Origin: Rhodopseudomonas sp. P2A-2r | Lineage (GTDB): Bacteria > Pseudomonadota > Alphaproteobacteria > Rhizobiales > Xanthobacteraceae | Assembly: GCF_026015985.1 (NCBI RefSeq) | Contig: NZ_CP110389.1 | Coordinates: forward strand, 3,194,001 to 3,258,000 | Length of the DNA: 64,000 nt | Direction of reading: 5' to 3' | Notes under the pieces: model-generated | The model's input: the letters and a program-made list of their open reading frames with translations, nothing else | What the model was told of the DNA's origin: nothing | Databases searched by the model: none | Shown: piece by piece, positions 1 to 9,455 of the stretch | How the letters are laid out: every line of letters begins with the position of its first letter | Position numbering within the stretch: the stretch's first letter is position 1 | Made by a program: the position numbers and the translations under genes

Positions 1-554
1 TGTCATCCAAGTGACGCGCAACTGTATCCGCTTGGCGGCTGCAACAAAAGCTTCGCAGAAGTTGCATCTGGGGGCGCTTCCAGGCGCCAGGCTCGACGCG
101 TGCGGTTCGCCGCAGCGCGCGAACATCCTCCGGCCGGCAACGTTGCCAGGATGCATACCTGCACCGGTATCGTTTCGCGGTTGTCGGGAGGAGGGGCCGG
201 CGAGTTGTGCGGAGGTCTTCAGGATCGCGCGATGCCGCCGACAGGCTGGTCCATGATCTGCCGCGCGCGGGACCGGGCGGATGCAAACAGGATCAAGCGC
301 AACAACGTCGTCCGGACCATCGTCCGGCCAGTTCGCACCGGCTCGTTTCCAGCGAACATCGGATGTGGCGGCTGCCCATGACGGGAATCGCGTCTGGCAT
401 TACCGCCCTGCGAAAGCAGCAATGACGGTGAGGGCGATCGGAGATGCAGATGCGTTGCGGACTCGCTCGCGCCACGGTGTGTCCCGTCGAAAGCGTGTTG
501 CAGGCACACATGTCGGATAGGAAACGGGATTCTGTGCTTCAAATAACCCAGTAG
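1..554. other. Gene-free stretch before tRNA-Ser
   Basis: No convincing gene is visible. The short open frames here are Arg/Pro/Ala-rich in every frame, lack a good ribosome binding site and resemble no family I recognise. I see no tRNA, terminator or repeat that I can support. Confidence 0.5.
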
Positions 555-646
555 TGGCGGAGCCGGAGGGATTCGAACCCTCGATACCCGGTAAAAGGTA
601 TGCCGCTTTAGCAAAGCGGTGCCTTCAGCCACTCGGCCACAGCTCC
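555..646 (-). tRNA. tRNA-Ser(GCU)
   Basis: Read on the minus strand, this is a complete 92-nt class II tRNA with CCA encoded. The 5' arm GGAGCTG pairs with CGGCTCC next to the 3' GCCA end. The anticodon stem CCGCT/AGCGG holds the loop TTGCTAA, so the anticodon is GCU and the tRNA reads AGC/AGU serine codons. The T-loop GGTTCGAATCC is canonical, and the long variable arm fits a serine tRNA. Confidence 0.97.
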
Positions 647-1050
647 ATCGCGTTGGATATGCCCCACGTGGCCTCGCGCCGCAAGCGCCAGATCGAGAGT
701 CGTCGCTTTGCGCACACCGAATCGTTGCCGGGCCGAACGCACGACCTGCGCTGCGCTGCCGTCTGGAGCAGGTTCCGGCGCGGAACCAAGGACTTGGCGC
801 CGCGCGTGGCGCTGTCCGGTCAGCCAAACCATTCTGCTGCCCATAGACGTCAGCGTGCGTTCTTGCCCTCTCCGGCGCCCGCCGGGACACCAAGCCGGGC
901 TCCGGGCAGGAAGTTCTGACGACCGATTCGCAGGTTGTGCGGGGATCCGGGTGCGGGTTGCCGCCGAGGGGCGCATTCGCCGCCTTTTGGGGAACAAGCC
1001 GGGGCGACTTAAAAAGCCAAATAGTATCAATTGCTTGTCCCTTGTTCCGG

Positions 1051-1068
1051 ATCACAAAAGCGTGTGAT
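1051..1068 (+). promoter_or_regulatory. Inverted repeat ATCACA-N6-TGTGAT
   Basis: The arms ATCACA (1051-1056) and TGTGAT (1063-1068) are exact reverse complements around a 6-base spacer, inside the AT-rich part of the porin upstream region. It could be an operator or a small RNA hairpin. The orientation is the reverse of a CRP site (TGTGA-N6-TCACA), so I do not call it one. Confidence 0.3.
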
Positions 1069-1123
1069 TTGTGCAACACCCCGCTGAAAACGGCCGGATT
1101 CGGGCCTCATCGAGGCGTTCCTT

Positions 1124-1140
1124 TGTTGCGCAGCGCAACA
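1124..1140 (+). promoter_or_regulatory. 17-base palindrome upstream of the porin
   Basis: TGTTGCGC-A-GCGCAACA is a perfect palindrome about 200 bases upstream of the porin start. It may be a binding site for a dimeric regulator or an RNA hairpin in a long leader. Confidence 0.3.
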
Positions 1141-1338
1141 GGTTGGTTGATGGTCCGGGTGCGACGGAGGGGGCATCCCGAGGTCGTCCCGCAAAGTATT
1201 CGCTTTGAACCCTCGCACACGTGCGGGTGTGTTCGGAGGGTGAAGCGCTTTTGCGGGTTGTCAGGGATCAAGGAACTGTTCGCGGGTGATCCTCACCCCG
1301 GACCTGGAACCTGTCCCTTTAACAACTTGGAGGTTTAC

Positions 1339-2853
1339 ATGAACACGATTAAGAGCCTGATTCTGGGCTCGGCCGCGGGCTTGCTCGCGATGGGCGGCGC
1401 ACAGGCCGCTGATCTTCCGATGAAGGCCAAAGCGGTCGAATACGTGAAGATCTGCTCCCTCTACGGCGCGGGCTTCTACTACATCCCGGGCACCGACACC
1501 TGCATCAAGCTCGGCGGCGCGATCCGTCTTGAGACCACGCTGAACGGCCAGGCTTCCGGCAACGGCAACTGGTACGGCGGCGCAAACGGCTCGCAGTCCT
1601 TCAACCAGGATTGGTACGGCACCCGCGCTCGTTTCAACCTGAACGTCGATACCCGCACCGCGACCGAATACGGCGTGCTGCGCACCTACGGCGACATGAA
1701 GGTCGACTTCACCCGCGGCACCTCGTCGATCGCCGGTGGCACCATCGCCGAAGTCGACTACGCCTTCATCCAGTTCGCTGGCTTCACCATGGGTAAGTCG
1801 GTGTCGATGTTCGACCCGCAGTGGGCCCTGTCCAAGCCGACGATCTCGTCGGGCTTCCAGGCTGGCTCCAACAACGCGACCGGCATTTCGCAGTTCGCCT
1901 ACACCGCCTCGTTCGGCAACGGCGTGTCGGCGACGATCTCGCTTGAAGACGCTCAGCCCTACCGCACCGCCGGTGTCGTCAACACTTCGTCGGCATTCGT
2001 CGCTCCGTTCGGTGGTTCGACCCTCACGGGTGGTGCTTACGGCATCAACAACTTCCTCGGCAACGCCTCTACTGGCGATCACGTTCCTGACGTCGTCGGC
2101 AATCTCCGCCTTGATCAGGCCTGGGGTTCGGCCTTCGTGTCGGCAGCTGCTCATGAAGTTCATGGCACCTACTACACCAATGCCGACTCTGGCCGTCCGT
2201 CCTCGACTTACGGTTACGCAGTCAGCGGCGGCTTCGAGTTGAAGAACCTGCCGACCGGCGCAGGCGACAGCTTCAAGCTGGAAGCCACCTATGCCAAGGG
2301 CGCAGCCAAGTACGTCTGGGGCGGCACGCAGGATTCGTCCGGCGCAGGTCGTTATGCCCGCGCGAGCGGCAATGGCGCCGGCAGCAGCATGGCGTTCGGT
2401 TACGTGCTTGATGGCGTTTACAGCAACGGCACCGGCATCGATCTGAGCACCGCCTGGGACATCAGCGCGTACTACGAGCACTACTGGAACCCGAACTGGC
2501 GTACGTCGCTGTACGGCAACTACAGCACCATCTCCTACGGTTCTGCAGGTAATGCAGCTCTGATGCAGGCTCTGACCAACGGCTCGACGGCCAATATTAC
2601 GGGCGTCGGTTCCCTTGCTGCCACCGGTGGCGACATGAAGTTCTCGTCCTACCAGGTCGGAACCAAGACCGCTTGGACCCCCGTCAAGAACCTCACCTTG
2701 TCGGCTGACTTCCTGTACACCCGCCTCGACACCAACCTGACCGGTACCTACAACGCCGCCGCTGGGCAAGTGTCGAGCTCTTCGGCTCGCGCCTACACCC
2801 TGGGCGACCAGAACGTGTACCAGCTGCAGCTGCAGGCTCAGCGCTCCTTCTAA
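1339..2853 (+). CDS. Outer-membrane porin (Porin_2 family)
   Basis: A 504-residue trimeric beta-barrel porin of the rhizobial Porin_2 type that lets small solutes cross the outer membrane. Residues 1-23 form a signal peptide ending GGAQA before ADLPMKAK. The following stretch VKICSLYGAGFYYIPGTDTC with its two Cys residues is typical of Bradyrhizobium-group porins. The rest is rich in Gly, Thr, Tyr and Asn in alternating beta-strand patterns, and the last residue is Phe, as barrel-assembly (BAM) substrates require. The ATG at 1339 is chosen because of the TTGGAGG ribosome binding site and the signal peptide; the frame stays open far upstream but has no such features there. It is transcribed alone and ends at a strong terminator. 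Confidence 0.95.
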   Translation: MNTIKSLILGSAAGLLAMGGAQAADLPMKAKAVEYVKICSLYGAGFYYIPGTDTCIKLGGAIRLETTLNGQASGNGNWYGGANGSQSFNQDWYGTRARFNLNVDTRTATEYGVLRTYGDMKVDFTRGTSSIAGGTIAEVDYAFIQFAGFTMGKSVSMFDPQWALSKPTISSGFQAGSNNATGISQFAYTASFGNGVSATISLEDAQPYRTAGVVNTSSAFVAPFGGSTLTGGAYGINNFLGNASTGDHVPDVVGNLRLDQAWGSAFVSAAAHEVHGTYYTNADSGRPSSTYGYAVSGGFELKNLPTGAGDSFKLEATYAKGAAKYVWGGTQDSSGAGRYARASGNGAGSSMAFGYVLDGVYSNGTGIDLSTAWDISAYYEHYWNPNWRTSLYGNYSTISYGSAGNAALMQALTNGSTANITGVGSLAATGGDMKFSSYQVGTKTAWTPVKNLTLSADFLYTRLDTNLTGTYNAAAGQVSSSSARAYTLGDQNVYQLQLQAQRSF

Positions 2854-2892
2854 TCCTGATCGTCTCGCGACGCTCAAGATCTGAAACAAAGA

Positions 2893-2921
2893 CCCCCGGC
2901 AGGAAACTGCCGGGGGTTTTT
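2893..2921 (+). terminator. Rho-independent terminator of the porin gene
   Basis: A perfect 9-bp stem CCCCCGGCA / TGCCGGGGG with loop GGAAAC is followed by five T residues, 40 bases after the porin stop codon. Confidence 0.93.
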
Positions 2922-3013
2922 GCTTGTGGGGCGATGAAGGGGGCGGATGACAGGCTGCGCCTGATCCTGCTTGCGAGTTCCTTGGTTAGTCGTGGGCGAC
3001 AGCGACGCCGCAT

Positions 3014-3132
3014 GTCGTCCCCGCGAAGGCGGGGATCCATAACCACGGTCGTCATCGTCAATCTGCAGAGGCACGGCTACGGCGTTTCAGCCAGGCACGA
3101 CAGCGTGTATGGGTCCCCGCCTTCGCGGGGAC
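3014..3132. repeat. Inverted pair of REP-like palindromes
   Basis: The unit GTCGTCCCCGCGAAGGCGGG at 3014 recurs in opposite orientation at 3108-3132 (GGGTCCCCGCCTTCGCGGGG), a BIME-like arrangement about 120 bases long. Related units occur at about 24656-24688 and, degenerate, at about 12796-12822. It lies in the convergent gap between the porin and the lytic transglycosylase. Confidence 0.8.
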
Positions 3133-3162
3133 TACACGGAGTTCTTCGGCTCGCCGCGAAAG

Positions 3163-5376
3163 CTATTCGACGCTGCCGCGGTGCAGATCGGCTTCGATCT
3201 GCAACTTTGATCCGCCGCCGAAGCGGGCGCGATAGACCTGAAGGTTCTCCATGATCCGCTGCACGTAGTTGCGGGTCTCGGAGAACGGGATCTGCTCGAC
3301 CCAGTCGACCGCGTCGACCTTGGGATCCCGTGGGTCGCCGTAGCGCTCCACCCATTTGCGGACGCTGCCGCGGCCGGCATTGTAGCCGGCGAAGGTCATG
3401 ATGTAGGAGCCGCGATAGTCGTCGAGCAGGCCGCCCAGTTCGGCGGCCCCGATGGATGCGTTGTAGACCGGATCGGTCTTCAACCTGGCGAGGTCAAAGC
3501 TCGCGCCGTACTTCTTGGTGACATAGCGGCCAGCATCCGGCGTCACCTGCATCAGCCCATAGGCATTGGCGGGCGACACCACCGCCTGATTGAATGCGCT
3601 TTCCTGTCGCGCTATGGCATAGACGACGCTGCGCTCGACCTCCGGGCCGATCGTCGGATATGAGGGAATCCCGACGGTCGGATAGGCGTAGTGGTCGAAC
3701 GGCAGGCCGCGATTGAGGGCGGCCTTTCCGATCAGCAGCATGCCGCGGGCGTCGGAGTTGCGGGCGGCGAGATCGCCGAGGCCGAGCACCGCGTCGGGAT
3801 CGCCGTTCTCGCCCATGTCGGCGAGGATGGGGATCGCGATCTCGCGCTCATCCAGTGCGTAGAGCAGCGCGACGGCACGGACGATTTCCAGCCGCTCGAC
3901 GCCGCGTCCGCGGGCGCTCGGTGCGCCGTTCAGTTCGATCTGCGGCAGGCCGAGCTTGGCCCGCGCCAGTTGACCGTAGTAGCTGGTGGATTGCTCGGCC
4001 GCCGCCGCATAGGCCTGTCGGGCCTCCGAACTGCGCCCGGCGGCTTCCGCCGCACGACCCTGCCAGTAGCCGGCACGGGCCAGCGCGGTCGGATTGACGC
4101 TGCCGACGCCGATGCGGGCGAAATGCTGGGATGCCGCCGCCGGATCCTTGAGGAAGCGCAGCGCGATCCAGCCCGCGGTGAATTCCTGTTCGGTCTTGTA
4201 GATGTCGCGGGCGGGCAGGGCGGCGTCGCGCGCGATCAGATAGGCGGTGCGATACTCGCCGACGTCGAGCATCTTTCGCGACAGCAGCCGGCGCTCCACC
4301 CACCATTCGTCCAGATTGTGCAGCCGCGCCGGGTCGCGCGGTGCCGCCAGCATCAGCTGGCCGGCCTCCGCGAATTTCTCCTCGCGTCGCAGCTGCTGGA
4401 TTTTGGCGAACATGTAGCCGGGATCGCCGTGCAGCTCGCTCGGTACGGCGTCAAGCAGGCCTCGCACATTGATGGCCTTCTTGGTCACGCCAATGCGCGC
4501 TTTGGCCAGCGCCATCTGCGCGCCGCCGAGCCGCTTGGCGGCGCGCATCGCACCGTCGGTGTCGCTGCTGTACAGCAGCTTGTCCATGCGGGCCTTGTGG
4601 TCGCCCGCTGTGATGAATGCGCCGAACAGATCGAGCGCTGTGTTTTCGACGTCGCCGGACATGCCGTCATTGCGCCAGGCGTCGCGCACCAGGCGCTCCG
4701 CGCCGGCGCGGTCGCCGCGCGCGATCAAGGCTCGGGCCAGCGAGAATTTCCCCTTGGCCGACAGCGGCTTCTCGTCGGCGAAATAGCCGAGGACGGTGTC
4801 GTCGTCGCGACGGTCGTCCCAAAGTGCAGCTTCGGCGCGGCGACGCAGGAAGGTCTGCGACGGCCAGCTTGGATTGGCGGACAGGAAGGCGCGGTAACGT
4901 TCGACCGTCGCGCCGTTGTCGTCGCTGCGCAGGATGATCCAATCGGCGAGCTTTCGCGCCACGGGATCGCCGATCGTCTGCGACACCTGCGCGGCATCCA
5001 CCGGCTTGCGCTTGCGCACCAGTTCGATGACGTTTTCCAGCGCTTCGGTATCGGCCTGCGACGTCGACGATGTCGTGGCCATGGCTGCCGGTGCGACAGA
5101 TCGCTTCGCCGGCGGCGGCAGCGCCGCGTGCTGGCGGGTGGCCGGCTGGATCGCCGGCGCCGGCGTCGTTTCGTCCCGGTGTACGGGCTTGGCGGCCGGC
5201 GCGATCGAGGCCGTGGTCTTCGGCACCGCGCTGCGGGCGATCGGGCGTGGCTTGGGCAGTGGAACCTTGCCCGTCGCCCAGGCGTGGGGGACCATCGCGC
5301 TCAACCCAACCAGCAGCGCCAGGCTGCCGCAGAGCGCAGTCGATCGCAGGGCCTTTGATGGGAACAGTCGCTTCAC
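3163..5376 (-). CDS. slt: Soluble lytic murein transglycosylase (Slt70-like)
   Basis: A periplasmic enzyme of about 737 residues that cleaves the glycan strands of peptidoglycan with formation of 1,6-anhydromuramic ends. An N-terminal signal peptide (ALCGSLALLVGLSAM, ending AWA) is followed by a Pro/Ala-rich linker, a long alpha-superhelical region with TPR-like character (about 90-560) and a C-terminal SLT domain. Catalytic Glu592 lies in ARQESAFN, and the SLT motifs NAYGLMQVTP and AGYNAGRGSV follow. I start at the GTG at 5374-5376 because AAGGA lies 5 bases upstream; an in-frame TTG at 5409 lacks a ribosome binding site. It is divergent from dapA, 236 bases away. Confidence 0.93.
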   Translation of the reverse strand: MKRLFPSKALRSTALCGSLALLVGLSAMVPHAWATGKVPLPKPRPIARSAVPKTTASIAPAAKPVHRDETTPAPAIQPATRQHAALPPPAKRSVAPAAMATTSSTSQADTEALENVIELVRKRKPVDAAQVSQTIGDPVARKLADWIILRSDDNGATVERYRAFLSANPSWPSQTFLRRRAEAALWDDRRDDDTVLGYFADEKPLSAKGKFSLARALIARGDRAGAERLVRDAWRNDGMSGDVENTALDLFGAFITAGDHKARMDKLLYSSDTDGAMRAAKRLGGAQMALAKARIGVTKKAINVRGLLDAVPSELHGDPGYMFAKIQQLRREEKFAEAGQLMLAAPRDPARLHNLDEWWVERRLLSRKMLDVGEYRTAYLIARDAALPARDIYKTEQEFTAGWIALRFLKDPAAASQHFARIGVGSVNPTALARAGYWQGRAAEAAGRSSEARQAYAAAAEQSTSYYGQLARAKLGLPQIELNGAPSARGRGVERLEIVRAVALLYALDEREIAIPILADMGENGDPDAVLGLGDLAARNSDARGMLLIGKAALNRGLPFDHYAYPTVGIPSYPTIGPEVERSVVYAIARQESAFNQAVVSPANAYGLMQVTPDAGRYVTKKYGASFDLARLKTDPVYNASIGAAELGGLLDDYRGSYIMTFAGYNAGRGSVRKWVERYGDPRDPKVDAVDWVEQIPFSETRNYVQRIMENLQVYRARFGGGSKLQIEADLHRGSVE

Positions 5377-5612
5377 GGCGGTCCTTCGCGGCGAATCAGG
5401 CAATTGCAATCAATCACAGCTGTATTTGATTGAAATAATGGACAAAACGTCAATTTTGCCCAACTTGGTGCAGTTTGCGCCCTCACAACGGCGAAATCGC
5501 GGCTCCGGCTCCGACCGGCAGGACTTTCGCGTGGTCACCAGACCCGATATGACTCGCGGTTCGATCAACCGGTTCAAGCAGACGGCCAAGCAGCGCGCGT
5601 TCGGAGAAAACC

Positions 5613-6503
5613 ATGGCAGCCAAGACGCAATTTCGGGGGTCCTACACCGCCTTGGTGACGCCGTTCAAAGATGGCGCGCTCGACGAAGCGGCGTTTCGCG
5701 CCCTCGTGAGCTGGCAGATTGCCGAGGGCACCAACGGCCTGGTGCCGGTCGGCACCACCGGCGAAAGCCCGACCCTCAGCCACAGCGAGCATCAGCGCGT
5801 CGTGGAATGGTGCATCGACGAGGCCAAGGGGCGCGTCCCGGTCATCGCCGGCGCCGGCTCGAACTCCACCCGGGAGGCCGTCGAACTGGCCCGGCACGCC
5901 GAGAAGGCCGGCGCCGATGCCGTGCTGGTGGTGACGCCGTATTACAACAAGCCGACCCAGGAAGGCATGTACCAGCACTTCAAGGCGATCAACGACGCCA
6001 TCGGCATCCCGATCCTGATCTACAACATTCCCCCGCGCTCGGTGGTCGACATGTCGGTCTCCACTATGAGCCGGCTGTTCGAGTTGAAGAACATCGTCGG
6101 CGTCAAGGATGCCACCGCCAACCTGGCCCGCGTCTCGCAGCAGCGCCATGCCATGGGGCCGGATTTCATCCAGATGTCCGGCGAGGACATGACCGCGCTC
6201 GCTTACATGGCGGCGGGCGGCCACGGCTGCATTTCAGTGGTCGCCAATGTCGCGCCAAAGCCGTGCGCCGAATTGATGGCCGCGGTGTTCAAGGGCGACT
6301 ACGCCGGCGCGCTGGAAATTCAGGATCGGCTGACGCCGCTCCACGACGCCATCTTCATGGAGCCGGGGCTGGCCGGCGCCAAGCATGGCCTCGGCCTGCT
6401 GGGCCGGCTGCAGGAGGACGTGCGCCTGCCGCTGATGCCGGTGACGGCGCCGACCGGAGCGGTGATCCGCAAGGCCATGGTCCATGCCGGACTGATCAAC
6501 TGA
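5613..6503 (+). CDS. dapA: 4-hydroxy-tetrahydrodipicolinate synthase
   Basis: Condenses pyruvate with L-aspartate 4-semialdehyde, the first committed step of lysine and meso-diaminopimelate synthesis, in the cytoplasm. The 296-residue TIM barrel has normal family length. Schiff-base Lys165 is in GVKDATAN, and the proton-relay residues Thr48 (GTTGE), Tyr111 (VVTPYYNKP) and Tyr137 (IYNIPPR) are all present, as is Arg142 for the semialdehyde carboxylate. A GGAG ribosome binding site precedes the ATG. It supplies diaminopimelate for the peptidoglycan that the divergent transglycosylase remodels, although the two genes need not be co-regulated. Confidence 0.97.
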   Translation: MAAKTQFRGSYTALVTPFKDGALDEAAFRALVSWQIAEGTNGLVPVGTTGESPTLSHSEHQRVVEWCIDEAKGRVPVIAGAGSNSTREAVELARHAEKAGADAVLVVTPYYNKPTQEGMYQHFKAINDAIGIPILIYNIPPRSVVDMSVSTMSRLFELKNIVGVKDATANLARVSQQRHAMGPDFIQMSGEDMTALAYMAAGGHGCISVVANVAPKPCAELMAAVFKGDYAGALEIQDRLTPLHDAIFMEPGLAGAKHGLGLLGRLQEDVRLPLMPVTAPTGAVIRKAMVHAGLIN

Positions 6504-6597
6504 CCGACGTTCTTTGAGCCGCCCGGATCATTGCCGACACCATCGCGATTTCCGTCATTACCGATACTGTAAGTCAGATTGAAGAGGAGGGGCTCGA

Positions 6598-7014
6598 ATG
6601 CTGAAGGAATTTCGCGAGTTCGCGATGAAGGGCAACGTCGTCGATCTCGCGGTTGGCGTGATCATCGGCGCGGCGTTCGGCGCCATCGTCACATCGATGG
6701 TCGGCGACATCATCATGCCGATCGTCGGCGCAATCACCGGCGGCCTCGACTTCTCCAATTACTTCACCGGCCTGTCCAAGGCGGTCACCGCGACCAACCT
6801 GGCCGACGCCAAGAAGCAGGGCGCCGTGCTGGCCTGGGGCAACTTCCTCACTTTGACCATCAATTTCATCATTATCGCCTTCGTTCTGTTCATGGTGATC
6901 CGCTTCATGAACAGGCTGAAGCGCAACGACGCGGCGAAGCCGGCTGAGCCGCCGAAACCGACGCGCGAAGAAGAACTGCTGACCGAGATCCGCGATCTGC
7001 TCAAGAAGGCGTAA
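6598..7014 (+). CDS. mscL: Large-conductance mechanosensitive channel MscL
   Basis: A 138-residue inner-membrane channel that opens under membrane tension and releases solutes on hypo-osmotic shock. The N-terminal amphipathic helix [13 protein letters not shown], the first transmembrane helix [18 protein letters not shown] and the second transmembrane helix [18 protein letters not shown] match the family, and the charged C-terminal helix ([16 protein letters not shown]) forms the cytoplasmic bundle. A strong ribosome binding site (GAGGAGGGG) fixes the start. The gene lies between dapA and smpB, probably with its own promoter in the 94-base gap. Confidence 0.97.
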   Translation: MLKEFREFAMKGNVVDLAVGVIIGAAFGAIVTSMVGDIIMPIVGAITGGLDFSNYFTGLSKAVTATNLADAKKQGAVLAWGNFLTLTINFIIIAFVLFMVIRFMNRLKRNDAAKPAEPPKPTREEELLTEIRDLLKKA

Positions 7015-7081
7015 GCCTCACGCTTGAAGCGCGCGTTATCAGGTTTATCTATCCCGCGATGACGCCCAGGGCATATTGACG

Positions 7082-7555
7082 ATGGCTGAAAAGAAAGAGC
7101 GCCCGATCAAGGTGGTCGCTGAAAACCGCAAGGCGCGCTTCAACTACGCGATCGAGGACACGCTCGAGGCCGGCATCGCGCTCACCGGCACCGAGGTCAA
7201 GTCGATCCGCAACGGCAAGAGCACCATCGCGGAATCCTACGCCGACCCCAAGAACGGCGAGATCTGGCTGATCAACTGCAACATCCCCGAATATCTGCAG
7301 GCCAACCAGTTCAACCATGAACCCAAGCGGCCGCGGAAGCTGCTGCTGCATCGCAAGCAGATCAACAAGCTGCTGGGCGCGGTGGAGCGCCAGGGCATGA
7401 CGCTGGTGCCGCTGAAAATGTACTTCAACGAACGCGGCCGGGTGAAGCTGCAGCTGGCGCTGGCCAAGGGCAAGCAGTTGCACGACAAGCGCGCCAGCGA
7501 GAAGGATCGCGACTGGGGCCGCGAGAAGGGACGCCTGATGCGCGCGCGGGGATGA
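7082..7555 (+). CDS. smpB: SsrA-binding protein SmpB
   Basis: Binds tmRNA and delivers it to stalled ribosomes for trans-translation. The 157-residue protein has the OB-fold core ([31 protein letters not shown]) and the basic C-terminal tail ([17 protein letters not shown]) that enters the mRNA channel. The ATG at 7082 is preferred over the TTG two codons earlier. No tmRNA gene is visible in this window. Confidence 0.96.
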   Translation: MAEKKERPIKVVAENRKARFNYAIEDTLEAGIALTGTEVKSIRNGKSTIAESYADPKNGEIWLINCNIPEYLQANQFNHEPKRPRKLLLHRKQINKLLGAVERQGMTLVPLKMYFNERGRVKLQLALAKGKQLHDKRASEKDRDWGREKGRLMRARG

Positions 7556-7565
7556 GGATCGGCGG

Positions 7566-8141
7566 ATGAAACAACCCAACCTGCTCGACGTCGACTGGAG
7601 CAAGATCCCGGCGCCCGAGGATGACGGCGCCGCCGCGCATCTGGTGGGCATGCCGATTCCGCCCATCAGCCTGCTGGCCACCAACGATACATCGGTCGTG
7701 CTGTCCGAGTTGAAAGGCCGGGTCGTCGTGTTTGGTTATCCGCGCACCGGCGAGCCCGGGCGGGTCTCGCTGGTGGATGACTGGGACATGATCCCCGGGG
7801 CGCGCGGCTGCACGCCGCAGACCTGCGCGTTTCGCGACCTGTTTGCCGAATTGAAGGCTGCCGGCGCAAAGCATGTGTTCGGCCTGTCGACCCAGAGCAA
7901 TGCCTATCAGACCGAGATGGCCGCACGGCTGCATCTGCCGTTTCCGGTGCTGTCCGACGACAACCTCGAACTGGTGCAGGCGCTCGATCTGCCGACCATG
8001 GAGGTCGCCGACCTCACTTTGATCAAGCGCATCGCCTTGATCATTGACGACGCCCGCACCACCCACGTGTTCTATCCGGTGTTTCCGCCGGACCGTAACG
8101 CCGGCGATGTGCTGGCATGGCTCAAGGCCAATCCGGTTTAG
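7566..8141 (+). CDS. Peroxiredoxin (Bcp/PrxQ-like)
   Basis: A 191-residue thiol peroxidase of the AhpC/TSA superfamily that should reduce hydrogen or alkyl peroxides. The active site GCTPQTCAFRD gives a peroxidatic Cys82 and a probable resolving Cys87 spaced five residues apart, as in atypical 2-Cys Bcp/PrxQ enzymes. The usual Thr and Arg around the site are kept. It starts 10 bases after smpB, so the two are probably co-transcribed. Its stop overlaps the stop of the convergent glycosylase gene by four bases. The electron donor is not evident from the sequence. Confidence 0.85.
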   Translation: MKQPNLLDVDWSKIPAPEDDGAAAHLVGMPIPPISLLATNDTSVVLSELKGRVVVFGYPRTGEPGRVSLVDDWDMIPGARGCTPQTCAFRDLFAELKAAGAKHVFGLSTQSNAYQTEMAARLHLPFPVLSDDNLELVQALDLPTMEVADLTLIKRIALIIDDARTTHVFYPVFPPDRNAGDVLAWLKANPV

Positions 8142-8851
8142 CTGCTCGTCAGATCCGCCTTCACCCGCGCAAACACAGCCCTAAACATCTCCGGCGTCAG
8201 CACCCGCGTGTTCGTGTTGTAGCGCGAGCAGTGATAGCTGTCGTACAGCTTGAAGCGGCCGGCGTCGTGCACGGCGCCGTGCGCAAACGGCGCGGTGACG
8301 GCACGGATGCCGAGCGTGCGCAGCATGGTGTCGTGGGCGACGCGGCCCAGCAGCACGATCGCGCGCAGCCGCGGCATGGTCTCCATGGTGGAAATCAGGA
8401 ACGGCCGGCAGGTGGTGATCTCCACCGGCAACGGCTTGTTCAGCGGCGGCACGCAGCGCACCGCATTGGTGATGCGGCTGTCCGTCAGCGTCAGGCTGTC
8501 GTCGGGGCGCGCCTCGAACGTGCCGGTGGCAAAGCCGAATTCGATCAGGGTGGCGTAGAGCAGGTCGCCGGCATAATCGCCGGTGAACGGACGCCCGGTT
8601 CGATTGGCCCCCTGGGCGCCGGGGGCGAGACCCACGATCAGCAGGCCCGCGTCGACCGGCCCGAACGAAGGTACCGGCGCGTTGAAGCCGTCGGGATCGC
8701 GCGCGCGCAGATCCTGACGGTAGGCCATCAGACGCGGACAGAGCGGGCAGTCGCGCCCGGGATCGGTCGAAGTGCCGACGGAGATCGCGGTTGCCACCAC
8801 CGCCGGCTGCTGTCTGCTGAGCTGCGTCTTAGTCTTCGAAATCGTCGTCAT
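8138..8851 (-). CDS. Uracil-DNA glycosylase, family 5 (UDGb) type
   Basis: Removes uracil, and in this family often other deaminated bases, from DNA to start base-excision repair. The protein of about 237 residues has the motif GLAPGAQGANRTGRPFTGD that marks family 5. Four cysteines placed to bind a 4Fe-4S cluster are present: CPLC near the N-terminus, then one each in NAVRCVPP and TTCRPFL. The late motif HCSRYNTNT carries the DNA-binding His. I start at MTTISKTK (8851), 23 bases inside the end of the upstream NYN gene; an in-frame ATG at 8878 is the alternative. The overlap suggests translational coupling. Confidence 0.9.
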   Translation of the reverse strand: MTTISKTKTQLSRQQPAVVATAISVGTSTDPGRDCPLCPRLMAYRQDLRARDPDGFNAPVPSFGPVDAGLLIVGLAPGAQGANRTGRPFTGDYAGDLLYATLIEFGFATGTFEARPDDSLTLTDSRITNAVRCVPPLNKPLPVEITTCRPFLISTMETMPRLRAIVLLGRVAHDTMLRTLGIRAVTAPFAHGAVHDAGRFKLYDSYHCSRYNTNTRVLTPEMFRAVFARVKADLTSS

Positions 8852-9455
8852 CGCCCCGTGGCGCCATGGTGGTGGCACGCTGCAGGAACTGCGGGGCGTG
8901 GCGCGGCTCGCGCGGGGCAGGGCGTTCGGCGGGGTCGCGCCCCAGCTTGGACTGCAGTTCGATCAGATCGGTGAACACGTCGGCCTGACGGCGCAGTTCG
9001 TCGGCGATCATCGGCGGCTGGCTGGAGATGGTGGACACCACCGTCACACGAACGCCGCGGCGCTGCACGGCCTCGACCAGCGAGCGGAAGTCGCCGTCGC
9101 CGGAGAACAGCACGATCTGATCGACATGTTCGGCCAGCTCCATGGCATCGACCGCAAGCTCGATGTCCATGTTGCCCTTGACCTTGCGGCGGCCGGAGGC
9201 GTCGATGAATTCCTTGGTGGCCTTGGTGACCACCGTGTAGCCGTTATAGTCGAGCCAATCGATCAGCGGTCGGATCGACGAATACTCCTGATCCTCGATG
9301 ATCGCGGTGTAATAGAAGGCGCGGACCAACGTGCCGCGGCTCTGGAATTCCTTGAGCAGGCGCTTGTAGTCGATGTCAAAGCCAAGGGTCTTGGCCGTCG
9401 CATAGAGATTGGCGCCGTCAATGAAGAGCGCGATCTTGTTGGATGCAGGGGACAT
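8829..9455 (-). CDS. NYN-domain (LabA/DUF88) putative RNase
   Basis: A 208-residue protein of the LabA/DUF88 branch of the NYN superfamily, which has a PIN-like nuclease fold. The acidic metal-binding positions are visible in FIDGANLYATA, GNMDIELAVDAM and FSGDGDFRSLVEA. The tail is Arg/Pro-rich and ends in an acidic GDDDDFED. The start at MSPASNK (9455) is chosen because the domain begins there; the frame is open further upstream but reads as low-complexity sequence. The RNA target is unknown. It is coupled to the downstream glycosylase by overlap and divergent from rpoZ. Confidence 0.88.
   Translation of the reverse strand: MSPASNKIALFIDGANLYATAKTLGFDIDYKRLLKEFQSRGTLVRAFYYTAIIEDQEYSSIRPLIDWLDYNGYTVVTKATKEFIDASGRRKVKGNMDIELAVDAMELAEHVDQIVLFSGDGDFRSLVEAVQRRGVRVTVVSTISSQPPMIADELRRQADVFTDLIELQSKLGRDPAERPAPREPRHAPQFLQRATTMAPRGDDDDFED

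Larger units (their letters stand above)
647..1338 (+). promoter_or_regulatory. Long upstream region of the porin gene
   Basis: These 692 bases between tRNA-Ser and the porin hold no supportable gene. The segment at about 1010-1075 is locally AT-rich against a GC-rich background, which suits a promoter zone. Two exact inverted repeats lie at 1051-1068 and 1124-1140. A ribosome binding site TTGGAGG at about 1327-1333 precedes the porin ATG. The length implies a long 5' leader or several regulatory inputs; which of these applies cannot be read from sequence alone. Confidence 0.45.

Noticed and set aside
608..1030. A 140-codon minus-strand frame ending inside tRNA-Ser
   Set aside because: It runs into the tRNA and is Arg/Pro/Ser-rich with no family resemblance.
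1261..2889. A 542-codon open frame antisense to the porin gene
   Set aside because: Shadow of a high-GC gene; composition is Val/Gly/Arg-rich and lacks any recognisable domain or start signal.
3691..5358. A 555-codon open frame antisense to the lytic transglycosylase
   Set aside because: Same shadow effect; the minus-strand protein has a signal peptide and catalytic motifs.
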